The notes under the pieces: generated by a model
The model's database searches: none
What the model saw: the letters and a program-made list of their open reading frames with translations, nothing else
Told to the model about the DNA's origin: nothing
Shown: positions 1 through 6,009 of the stretch, in pieces
Position numbering within the stretch: position 1 is the first letter of the stretch
How the letters are laid out: each line of letters opens with the position of its first letter
Position numbers and translations under genes: made by a program
Assembly (NCBI GenBank): GCA_021160565.1
Contig: JAGHCG010000247.1
Coordinates: 1-6,688, forward strand
Reading direction: 5' to 3'
Length of the DNA: 6,688 nucleotides
From: a bacterium
Lineage (GTDB): Bacteria; Ratteibacteria; UBA8468; B48-G9; JAFGKM01

Positions 1-426
1 AAACAATATCCTGTAAAAGTATACTGCATAGACAATGCATTCATAAATTTTGTAAATCCAAGATTTTCTGAAAATACCGGGAGATTAATGGAAAATGTGG
101 TTGCTGTGGAGTTATTTAGAAGAATGGAAAATAATCAGCATTTAGAAATTTATTATTTTAAAGATTACCAGCAAAAAGAAGTAGATTTTGTGGTAAAAGA
201 AGGGTGGGAAGTGAAACAATTGATTCAAGTAACCTATGCTCCTTCAATAAATGAAATTGAAAAAAGGGAAATTAAGGCACTTCTTAAGGCATCTGAACTT
301 CTGAAATGTAATAATCTTTTGGTGATTACATGGGACCTTGAAGAGGAAGAAAAAGTTGAAAGAAATAGAATAAAGTATATTCCTCTATGGAAATGGCTGA
401 TAGAAGGAATGGAGAGCAAAGAATAA
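1..426 (+). CDS. AAA-type ATPase with DUF4143 domain, C-terminal fragment (5' end outside window)
   Basis: The frame is open from the first base, giving 141 visible residues before the TAA at 424-426; an ATG at 88 is internal and not the real start. The visible part matches the C-terminal DUF4143 domain of the AAA_14/DUF4143 ATPase family: VYCIDNAF near residue 7, GRLMENVVAVEL near 27-38, YYFKD near 51, EVDFVV at 60-65, LIQVTY at 74-79, and a PLWKWL ending. The Glu/Asp/IQV pattern resembles a PD-(D/E)XK nuclease-like core, so a degenerate nuclease or DNA-binding role is possible, but this is inference. The Walker motifs would lie upstream and cannot be seen. Cellular function in this family is poorly known; copies are often numerous and patchily distributed. 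The gene is convergent with, and unrelated to, the operon that fills the rest of the window. Family call is confident, function is not. Confidence 0.85.
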   Translation, partial: KQYPVKVYCIDNAFINFVNPRFSENTGRLMENVVAVELFRRMENNQHLEIYYFKDYQQKEVDFVVKEGWEVKQLIQVTYAPSINEIEKREIKALLKASELLKCNNLLVITWDLEEEEKVERNRIKYIPLWKWLIEGMESKE

Positions 427-431
427 TTGCT

Positions 432-450
432 GGGGAGGTCGTACCTCTCC
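432..450 (+). other. Stem-loop just downstream of the ATPase gene
   Basis: GGGGAGGT and ACCTCTCC flank a CGT loop and begin 6 nt after the ATPase stop codon. Read as plus-strand RNA all 8 pairs form, one of them G-U. Read as minus-strand RNA that position becomes an A-C mismatch, so the fold favours the plus strand. It could end or protect the ATPase transcript, but it is followed by an A-run rather than a T-run, so it is not a canonical intrinsic terminator. It may be one part of a larger structured element reaching to 503. Confidence 0.6.
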
Positions 451-503
451 AAAAATTATCACCTCGAGGCTAAGCCTCCGCATCTGGATGCTTTGAGGGA
501 TAA
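451..503 (-). terminator. Branched (three-way-junction) intrinsic terminator candidate for the operon
   Basis: On the minus strand this begins 19 nt after the acyl carrier protein stop codon. The outer stem pairs 495-503 with 456-465 (nine pairs, one bulged base at 461). Inside it sit two hairpins: 480-483 with 488-491, and 466-470 with 474-478. The outer stem is followed directly by five U residues (451-455). Stem plus U-tract fits Rho-independent termination, although a branched stem is unusual for a terminator. The fold is seen in the sequence; its action as terminator is inference. On the plus strand the same structure forms but no T-tract follows. Together with the hairpin at 432-450 it could instead be a repeat or structured RNA. 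Confidence 0.55.
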
Positions 504-522
504 AGGATTTCAGAAGGTTTTG

Positions 523-765
523 TTATTTGAGATACTGTTTTATGAATTCTACGGCTTTTCCTACCGTTTTAACTTCAAGTGCTGCTTCCTCTTCCATCTC
601 AATATCAAATTCATTTTCAAAAGCAGCCACAAGTTCCAAACTCTGGACACTTTCTGCACCAAGGTCTTCAACAAATCTGCTTTCTGGTTTTATTTTTTCC
701 TTATCAACTCCCAGAACTTCAGAAATAACTTTTACAACTCTTTCGTAGATTTCCTTATCTTCCAT
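523..765 (-). CDS. acpP: Acyl carrier protein
   Basis: A small acidic protein of 80 residues, the usual acyl carrier protein length, that would carry acyl chains on a phosphopantetheine arm in type II fatty acid or related acyl-transfer pathways in the cytoplasm. The helix I region ends in VISEVLGV (13-20), followed by FVEDLGAES (31-39). Ser39 is the expected attachment site. The usual Asp-Ser-Leu motif is replaced by Glu38-Ser39-Val40, and the following helix reads QSLELVAAFENEF, as in a variant ACP group with 'GAES' motifs. The start is set by a strong AAGGAGGT at 771-778, which overlaps the stop codon of the preceding GlmU-like gene (11 nt gap). It is the last gene of the operon. No ketoacyl synthase lies beside it, so it could be the housekeeping ACP or a dedicated carrier; the symbol is therefore tentative. 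Confidence 0.9.
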   Translation of the reverse strand: MEDKEIYERVVKVISEVLGVDKEKIKPESRFVEDLGAESVQSLELVAAFENEFDIEMEEEAALEVKTVGKAVEFIKQYLK

Positions 766-770
766 CTATA

Positions 771-778
771 ACCTCCTT
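771..778 (-). promoter_or_regulatory. Ribosome binding site of the acyl carrier protein gene
   Basis: Near-perfect anti-16S match AAGGAGGT, with GGAGG ending 6 nt before the ATG at 765. Its first two bases lie in the TAA stop codon of the upstream gene (777-779). It fixes the start and suggests high translation of this small protein. Confidence 0.85.
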
Positions 779-2030
779 ATGTTTTTCTGCTTTTTCTTGC
801 ATATTCTCTTCTTTCTTCAGATGTCATTTCGTAAACTTTTCTTATAACTTCCTCTTCCTCAGGTAAAAGTTCTCTATCTCTTCTTCCCATAACAATCTTT
901 GCTGTTTCAATTGCTTTTTCTATTCCAAGCCCTTTCATATATTTTCCATTTATGAACCAGCAGAAGGAAGGGAAGTATTTTGGCAGAATACCTGCTGCTG
1001 TGATATTACACATTATTCCTGCAACTGTTCCTGTGTTGAAAAGAGTACCAATACTTGTTTTTGTATGGTCTCCTATGAAAGAACCAACTTTAAGAAGACC
1101 TGTATCAACAGGTTTTCCATTGAGGTAAACAGTTACATTGCTGTAATCGTTTTTCAAATCACTGTTTGTTGTAAGACCTCCAAGATTTACAAATTCTCCA
1201 ATATAACTGTGTCCAATAAATCCATCATGATATTTGTTTGAGTAAGAATGGAAAATACTCTCTTCAACTTCTCCACCAACTCTGCAAACAGGACCAAAAC
1301 TGTTTCCTTCTCTTATGTTTGCTCCTGGCATAATCTGTGTATCTTCTCCAATATAACATGGTCCTTCAATTCTGGCAAAAGGGAAAATTTCTACTTCTTT
1401 TTCAATATAAACTGGACCTTTTGAAGTATCAAGAACAACAAATGGATGAATTTTTGCTCCCTCTTCTATGTAAACATCATTTTCATTTCCCACAATACTT
1501 GCTTTGTCTGAGAAGTTTCCTTTTATTCCTCTTCTATTTAATTTTTCAAAATCTTTTTTAATTGCTTCAGGGTTGTGATGCATTAAGTCCCATGGATAAT
1601 TTATAACCAATCTTTTCTCCTCAATATTTTTAATATTTTCTTTGATTCTTTTTAAAAATTCTTCAAAATTTCCATCAAAAAGTTTATTCACATTTTCTTT
1701 TTTCACAATTGCATAAACTATATCTTGTCCGGAGACAGCAACTTTTTCTTCATCTTCCTTTATTTCTCCCTCAATGGCAAGCCACCTTCCATTTACAAGT
1801 AAAAGGTCATCTTCAAAAAAAGAAGTGTTATTTACGGGGAGAGAAAATTTCTTTTCAATTAATTTTTTAATGTAATCTCTCACCCAAAATCCTTTTTGAT
1901 AATCAGGAAGAATTGAGTTTATTTTTTCAAAAAGGGAGGAAAAACCACATCTTAACTCAAAAACACTTTTCAGATAGGAAAGGGGAGTTAAATTGCTCCA
2001 TTTTTCATCTTCATAAATTATAATTTTCAT
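777..2030 (-). CDS. Alternative GlmU: bifunctional UDP-GlcNAc pyrophosphorylase / glucosamine-1-phosphate acetyltransferase family
   Basis: A 417-residue protein of the GlmU-like family found in Bacteroidetes and several other phyla. The N-terminal sugar nucleotidyltransferase-like domain (about 1-165) opens with YEDEKWSNLTPLSYLKSVFELRCG rather than the classical GxGxRM loop, and contains WDLMHHN at 147-153, where the family enters its C-terminal half. From about 175 to 345 runs a left-handed beta-helix of hexapeptide repeats (HPFVVLD, IGEDTQIMPGANI), with the family-typical stretches HSYSNKYHDGFIGHS (261-275), NLGGLTTNSDLKN (282-294), GDHTKTSIG (320-328) and NTGTVAG (332-338). A charged helical tail follows. 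Family knowledge predicts acetylation of GlcN-1-P from acetyl-CoA and uridylyl transfer to give UDP-GlcNAc; activity here is inferred. The start at 2030 has GGAG at 2038-2041, 7 nt upstream. It follows pta by 15 nt, which fits an acetyl-CoA-dependent step. Substrate sugar is not proven. Confidence 0.85.
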   Translation of the reverse strand: MKIIIYEDEKWSNLTPLSYLKSVFELRCGFSSLFEKINSILPDYQKGFWVRDYIKKLIEKKFSLPVNNTSFFEDDLLLVNGRWLAIEGEIKEDEEKVAVSGQDIVYAIVKKENVNKLFDGNFEEFLKRIKENIKNIEEKRLVINYPWDLMHHNPEAIKKDFEKLNRRGIKGNFSDKASIVGNENDVYIEEGAKIHPFVVLDTSKGPVYIEKEVEIFPFARIEGPCYIGEDTQIMPGANIREGNSFGPVCRVGGEVEESIFHSYSNKYHDGFIGHSYIGEFVNLGGLTTNSDLKNDYSNVTVYLNGKPVDTGLLKVGSFIGDHTKTSIGTLFNTGTVAGIMCNITAAGILPKYFPSFCWFINGKYMKGLGIEKAIETAKIVMGRRDRELLPEEEEVIRKVYEMTSEERREYARKSRKT

Positions 2031-2045
2031 CTTGCCTCTCCTTTT

Positions 2046-3017
2046 TCAGGTCTGTAAACAGGTTATTGCTACAGTTCCTATTATATCCTTAACTTTTGCC
2101 CCTCTTGATAAATCACTTACAGGTTTAGCAAATCCTTGTAAAATAGGTCCATAAGCATCTGCTCCAGCAAGATACTGGGTTAATTTGTAAGCGATATTAC
2201 CCGCATTTAAATCAGGGAATATTAAAACATTTGCCTTCCCTGCCACTTCTGAAACTTCTTTAACTTTTCTTTTTGCAACACTTTCAACTATTGCTGTATC
2301 TGCCTGAAATTCTCCATCAAAAAGAAAATCTTTATATTTTTCTCTGGCAATTTCAACTGCTTTCTGCACTTTTTCAACCAGTGGATGAGAAGCAGACCCT
2401 TTTGTGGAAAAAGATAGAAAAGCAACTTTTGGAGTATCTTTCATAAGTTTTTTATAGTTTAAAGCAGTGGCATAGGCAATTTCTGCAAGTTGATTTTCAT
2501 CAGGAGTTATATTTACAGCACAGTCAGCATAGAAAAACACCCTTCCATCAGGTAAAGCCATTATAAAGAAACTTGAAGCAGAGGAAATTTCAGGCAAATA
2601 TCCAACTGTTAAGGCAGCAGATTGAATTACATTTGCAGTTGTATTCACTGCTCCAGCAACCATTGTTGAAACTTTACCTGAAGCAACAAGCATTCCACCA
2701 AATATAAGGGGTCTTTTTACAAGTTTTTCAGCGATACTCTTTTTTATATTCTTTCTGTGTTCCATATAAAGAGAAACAAGATGGTCAAAGTAATCCACCT
2801 CTTCAGGATTTATTATTTCTATTTCAGAGATATCCGCTTTTATATTTTCAGCAACCTTTTCAATTTCTTCTCTTTTTCCAATTAAAACAGGTTGAGCAAT
2901 TTTTTCTTTTTTCAATTCAGAAGCAGCAATTATAATTCTTTCATCTGTCCCTTCTGGAAATACAACCTTCCTATTTAATTTTTTTGCCTCTTCTATAAAT
3001 CTCTCAATCAATTTCAT
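2046..3017 (-). CDS. pta: Phosphate acetyltransferase
   Basis: A single-domain Pta of 323 residues, the usual length of the short form without the N-terminal DRTGG/AAA-like extension. It interconverts acetyl-CoA plus phosphate with acetyl phosphate plus CoA in the cytoplasm. Visible signatures: VFPEGTDERI (19-28), STKGSASHPLVEKV (204-217), DGEFQADTA (234-242), PDLNAGNIAYKL (268-279) and GFAKPVSDLSRGA (295-307), ending in VAITC. Ser304, Arg305 and Asp311 line up with residues reported as catalytic in the Methanosarcina enzyme (Ser309, Arg310, Asp316; spacing recalled, not aligned). No acetate kinase gene lies next to it, unlike many pta loci. Start ATG at 3017 overlaps the nagB stop as TGATG, with AAGGAGG at 3026-3032. 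A phosphotransbutyrylase is the main alternative, but the motifs are those of Pta. Confidence 0.95.
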   Translation of the reverse strand: MKLIERFIEEAKKLNRKVVFPEGTDERIIIAASELKKEKIAQPVLIGKREEIEKVAENIKADISEIEIINPEEVDYFDHLVSLYMEHRKNIKKSIAEKLVKRPLIFGGMLVASGKVSTMVAGAVNTTANVIQSAALTVGYLPEISSASSFFIMALPDGRVFFYADCAVNITPDENQLAEIAYATALNYKKLMKDTPKVAFLSFSTKGSASHPLVEKVQKAVEIAREKYKDFLFDGEFQADTAIVESVAKRKVKEVSEVAGKANVLIFPDLNAGNIAYKLTQYLAGADAYGPILQGFAKPVSDLSRGAKVKDIIGTVAITCLQT

Positions 3018-3811
3018 CAGTAAAGCCTCCTTCCTATTTTCTTTTCTGCCTCCTCAACAAATTTATAGTAAGAAATTCTTTTTAACTGGGAAGCTGCCTC
3101 TTCATCAAGAATTGCTGTGACTTTTGGATGAAGTTGAAGGGCAGAAGCAGTTATCTGGCTTGTAACTGGACCTTCTATTGCCTTTGCAACAACCTCTGCT
3201 TTTTTCTTTCCATTTGCCAGAAATATAATTTCTTTTGCTTCAAGAATAGTTCCAACTCCCATTGAAAGAGCAAATCTCGGCACTTCCTCTTCACTTTCAA
3301 AAAATCTGGAATTATCTTTTATTGTCTGTTCATCAAGAGCAACAAGTCTTGTTCTTGAAGCAAGGGAAGAACCAGGCTCATTGAAAGCAATATGTCCATC
3401 TCCTCCAATCCCGAGAACCTGAATATCTATCCCCCCTGCCTGTTTTATCATTTCTTCATATTTTCTGCAATACTCTTCCACCTCTTCAAGTTTTACAGTT
3501 CCATCCGGTACATGCGTATTTTCTTTCTTTATGTTTATTCCTTTGAAAAGATTTTCTTCCATAAAATATCTGTAACTCTGGGGATGGTCTGGTGCAAGCC
3601 CATAATATTCATCAAGGTTGAAGGTAATAACTTGGGAGAAATCAAGACCTTCCTCTCTATGCATTCTTATCAATTCCTTATAAAGCCCAACAGGTGTACT
3701 TCCGGTTGCAAGTCCTAAAACACAGTTTGGTTTTCTCTCAATTAACTCCTTAATAATTTTCGCTGCCTCTTTACTCATCTCCTCATATGTCTTTTTTATA
3801 ATCACTCTCAT
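3017..3811 (-). CDS. nagB: Glucosamine-6-phosphate deaminase/isomerase
   Basis: 264 residues, typical of NagB. It converts glucosamine-6-phosphate to fructose-6-phosphate plus ammonia, reversibly. The phosphate loop ATGSTP is at 35-40, and FNLDEYYGL at 64-72 supplies Asp67. GGDGHIAFNEPG at 136-147 holds Asp138, His140 and Glu145, matching E. coli Asp72, Asp141, His143 and Glu148. The allosteric segment keeps SSLASRTR (148-155), but Val157 stands where E. coli has Lys160, so GlcNAc-6-P activation may be weak or absent (inference). No nagA or sugar transporter is beside it; instead it lies between rpsA and pta, upstream of a GlmU-like gene, which suggests balancing of amino-sugar supply rather than a dedicated catabolic operon. 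Start ATG at 3811 overlaps the rpsA stop as ATGA and is preceded by GGAGGAGG. 6-Phosphogluconolactonase relatives are less similar at the motifs. Confidence 0.95.
   Translation of the reverse strand: MRVIIKKTYEEMSKEAAKIIKELIERKPNCVLGLATGSTPVGLYKELIRMHREEGLDFSQVITFNLDEYYGLAPDHPQSYRYFMEENLFKGINIKKENTHVPDGTVKLEEVEEYCRKYEEMIKQAGGIDIQVLGIGGDGHIAFNEPGSSLASRTRLVALDEQTIKDNSRFFESEEEVPRFALSMGVGTILEAKEIIFLANGKKKAEVVAKAIEGPVTSQITASALQLHPKVTAILDEEAASQLKRISYYKFVEEAEKKIGRRLY
3026..3032 (-). promoter_or_regulatory. Ribosome binding site of pta
   Basis: AAGGAGG, ending 8 nt before the ATG at 3017, lies inside the last codons of nagB (which encode Arg-Arg-Leu-Tyr). It fixes the pta start and supports translational coupling through the TGATG stop/start. 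Confidence 0.8.
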
Positions 3812-5157
3812 TTTTCCTCCTCCTTTTCTTCATCTTTTTTATCTTTTGAAATTTCTCCCATCTGTTTCAATCCCAGAGAAATTCTTTTATTTTCAGGGTC
3901 AATTTCCAGTATCATAACATCTATTTTTTCTCCCTTTCTCAAAACTTCAGAAGGATGTTTTATTGGTTTATCACTTATATTTGAAATATGGAGAAGTCCG
4001 TCTATTCCCTTTTCTATTTCAACAAATGCTCCAAAGTCGGTTATGTGATAAACTCTTCCTCTCACAACAGAACCAACAGGATATTTTTTAACAATTTCAG
4101 GCCATGGATTTGGTTCAAGTTGTCTTAAACTGAAGGAAATTTTCTGTTCATCTTTCTTTATATCTATAACTTTTACTTTCAGTGTATCTCCCATTGCAAC
4201 CACTTCTGATGGATGTTTTATTCTTCCTGTCCATGAAAGTTCTGAGATATGTAAAAGTCCTTCAACTCCCTCTTCAAGTTTTATGAAAGCTCCATAATCT
4301 GTTATGTTAACAACCTTTCCCTCCACAACAGAACCGACAGGATATTTTTCTTCTATATTTTCCCATGGATTTGCGGTTTTCTGTTTGAGACCAAAAGAAA
4401 TGTTCTGTTTTTCAGGAGAAACGTCAAGAACTACGACTTCAATCCTTTCTCCTATACTTAACATCTGTGAGGGATGACTTATTCTTCCCCAACTCATATC
4501 GTTTATATGAAGCAATCCAACTATTCCATGGTCCACCTCAATAAAAGCACCATAATCAACTATATTTTTTACTGTTCCGGTTAAAAGCTGGTTTTTCTTT
4601 AAACTTGCAAGAAATTCTTTATTCTTTCTTTCTCTTTCTTCTTCAAGGTATTTTCTTCTGGAAACAACAACATTTTTTCTCAAGGAGTCCAGTTTTAAAA
4701 TTTTAAAGAAGGAAGAAAGTCCAATATAACTTGAAGGATTTGTAAGTGGTTTTATATCTGTTTGAGAAGCAGGAAGGAATGCTGTAACTCCTATATCAAC
4801 TCTGAATCCTCCTTTAACTCTTTTAAATATAACTCCTTCAATTGGTTTATCTTCCCTGAAATGTTTTTCAACATTTTCCCAGTTTAAGATGATATCTGCT
4901 TTCTCTTTTGATAAAGGAATAAGACCGTTTGAATCAGGGTCAAGAGATTCTACAACCACATCAACTTCCATTCCCTCTTTTATATTATCCTTCTCTCTTT
5001 TGAATTCTTCTCTTGGTGTAACTCCTTCTGATTTATACCCGATATCAATTATCACCTCTTCATTTACAACTTTTATTACCTTCCCTTTAACCATTGAACC
5101 CGGCTTGAAACTTGCTATCTTTTCCTCAAGTAATTTACTGACCTCTTCTTTAGCCAT
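3808..5157 (-). CDS. rpsA: Ribosomal protein S1, five S1 domains
   Basis: 449 residues that would bind mRNA on the 30S subunit and help translation initiation. Five S1 (OB-fold) repeats are visible: about 19-85, 102-169 (VKGGFRVDIGVTAFLPASQ, the typical second-domain variant), 190-259, 275-346 and 361-433. Repeats 3 to 5 carry the strong GAF(I/V)E/K...GLLHI signature, and the linkers NPWENIEEKYPVGSVV and NPWPEIVKKYPVGSVV are near copies. The tail from 434 on is Lys/Glu rich. Proteobacterial S1 has six repeats of about 557 residues, so this is a five-repeat form. The order D1-D2 then RNA-binding repeats argues for genuine S1 rather than an isolated S1-domain RNA-binding protein. Its ATG follows the ispH stop codon directly and in the same frame, with AAGGAGGT placed ideally upstream; it overlaps nagB by ATGA. 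Confidence 0.93.
   Translation of the reverse strand: MAKEEVSKLLEEKIASFKPGSMVKGKVIKVVNEEVIIDIGYKSEGVTPREEFKREKDNIKEGMEVDVVVESLDPDSNGLIPLSKEKADIILNWENVEKHFREDKPIEGVIFKRVKGGFRVDIGVTAFLPASQTDIKPLTNPSSYIGLSSFFKILKLDSLRKNVVVSRRKYLEEERERKNKEFLASLKKNQLLTGTVKNIVDYGAFIEVDHGIVGLLHINDMSWGRISHPSQMLSIGERIEVVVLDVSPEKQNISFGLKQKTANPWENIEEKYPVGSVVEGKVVNITDYGAFIKLEEGVEGLLHISELSWTGRIKHPSEVVAMGDTLKVKVIDIKKDEQKISFSLRQLEPNPWPEIVKKYPVGSVVRGRVYHITDFGAFVEIEKGIDGLLHISNISDKPIKHPSEVLRKGEKIDVMILEIDPENKRISLGLKQMGEISKDKKDEEKEEEK
3816..3823 (-). promoter_or_regulatory. Ribosome binding site of nagB inside the rpsA tail
   Basis: GGAGGAGG lies 4 nt before the nagB ATG (7 nt counting the first GGAGG). The same bases encode the Lys-Glu-Glu-Glu end of S1, so the acidic tail of S1 and the nagB start signal share sequence. 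Confidence 0.8.
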
Positions 5158-6009
5158 TTACTCCACCTCCTTAAATCCTTTATTTTTTATATATTCGGTG
5201 ACTTCCCTGATAAAATAGTCAGGAGTGGAAGTCCCCGAAGTTATCCCGATTGAATTAACTTTATAAAAAGGTATTTTACATAATTCTTCCAATTTTTCAA
5301 TATGAAAACTCATTCTGTTATTTTCCTTGCATATTTCAAACAATTTTTTTGTATTTGAACTCTTTTTCCCTCCCAGTATTAACATTAAATCCACTTTTTT
5401 GCTTATCTCCTTTGCTTCTTTCTGTCTCTCTTCTGTTACCTTGCATATCGTATTATAAATCAGTATTTCTTCAAACTTTAATTTTTCAATTAACTTTTCA
5501 ACAATTTCAATATATTTAAAAAAAGAAAGCGTTGTCTGTCCAACAACAGCAATTTTTGAAAACTTAAATTTTCTTAACTCCTTAAAATTTTCAAAAACAA
5601 TACACTTACTTCCATATTCTTTTAATGCTTTTATTTCAGGATGAAATTTATTACCTATAATTATAATGAAATAATTTTCTATGTCCAGTTTTTTTATCAA
5701 CTGATGAACTCTTTTTACAAAAGGGCAAGTTGCATCATAAATTTTAACTTCTCTTTTCTTCAATTTCTCAAGTTTCTTCATTCCAAGTCCATGGGACCTT
5801 ATTATAAAAGGGACCTTTTCGATTTCTTCTTCATTCTCAACAACTTTCAATCCTTTCTCTTTCAGTTTTTCTATCACAATTGGATTGTGAACAATATCTC
5901 CTATGGAGTACAAACAACCACTTTTTTCCAGAAGTTTTTCAGCCATTTCCACTGTTCTTTTCACACCAAAGCAGAAACCGATATTTTTAGCAATAATTAA
6001 TTTTTTCAT
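5158..6009 (-). CDS. ispH: 4-hydroxy-3-methylbut-2-enyl diphosphate reductase (IspH/LytB)
   Basis: 283 residues, slightly shorter than E. coli IspH. It performs the last MEP-pathway step, reducing HMBPP to IPP and DMAPP with an iron-sulfur cluster. The three cluster cysteines are Cys13 (NIGFCFGV), Cys95 (DATCPFVKRVH) and Cys189 (NTICKVTEERQ). Substrate residues are also present: His41 (VHNPIV), His73 (IRSHG), His123 and Glu125 (HPE), Thr159 (GQTT), Ser217/Ser218 with Asn219, and Ser261 in TSGTSTPDY. All key positions are intact, so it should be active. The start overlaps the plsC stop as ATGA with only a weak Shine-Dalgarno, suggesting translational coupling. Its stop TAA is immediately followed, in frame, by the rpsA ATG. 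IspH next to or fused with S1 is known in Clostridia. Presence of IspH implies MEP isoprenoid synthesis. Confidence 0.95.
   Translation of the reverse strand: MKKLIIAKNIGFCFGVKRTVEMAEKLLEKSGCLYSIGDIVHNPIVIEKLKEKGLKVVENEEEIEKVPFIIRSHGLGMKKLEKLKKREVKIYDATCPFVKRVHQLIKKLDIENYFIIIIGNKFHPEIKALKEYGSKCIVFENFKELRKFKFSKIAVVGQTTLSFFKYIEIVEKLIEKLKFEEILIYNTICKVTEERQKEAKEISKKVDLMLILGGKKSSNTKKLFEICKENNRMSFHIEKLEELCKIPFYKVNSIGITSGTSTPDYFIREVTEYIKNKGFKEVE
5165..5172 (-). promoter_or_regulatory. Ribosome binding site of rpsA inside ispH
   Basis: AAGGAGGT, with GGAGG ending 8 nt before the rpsA ATG at 5157, is embedded in the last ispH codons. Its strength argues that S1 is made by its own initiation even though the ispH stop codon directly abuts the start. 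Confidence 0.85.

Noticed and set aside
432..503. tRNA or CRISPR repeat as explanation for the stems in the gap
   Set aside because: No T-loop or anticodon-arm consensus and no acceptor geometry for a tRNA; only a single copy with no spacer pattern for a CRISPR array.
1..522. Insertion sequence or transposon boundary around the ATPase
   Set aside because: No transposase, no terminal inverted repeat pair and no target-site duplication can be seen in the window; the 5' side is missing.
427..771. Plus-strand open frame of about 114 codons downstream of the ATPase
   Set aside because: It is antisense to the acyl carrier protein gene, rich in Phe and Tyr from the complementary strand, has no Shine-Dalgarno, and covers the structured gap.
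3392..3718. Plus-strand open frame of about 108 codons
   Set aside because: Antisense to nagB, which carries all its catalytic motifs; no recognisable family and no start signal.
5806..5819. Perfect inverted repeat AAAAGG-GA-CCTTTT
   Set aside because: Lies in conserved ispH coding sequence just before the IRSHG motif, has only a 2-base loop and weak A/T pairs; probably chance.
5641..6000. Plus-strand open frame of about 119 codons
   Set aside because: Lies entirely antisense to ispH, whose catalytic motifs are intact; composition is typical of a shadow frame in AT-rich DNA.
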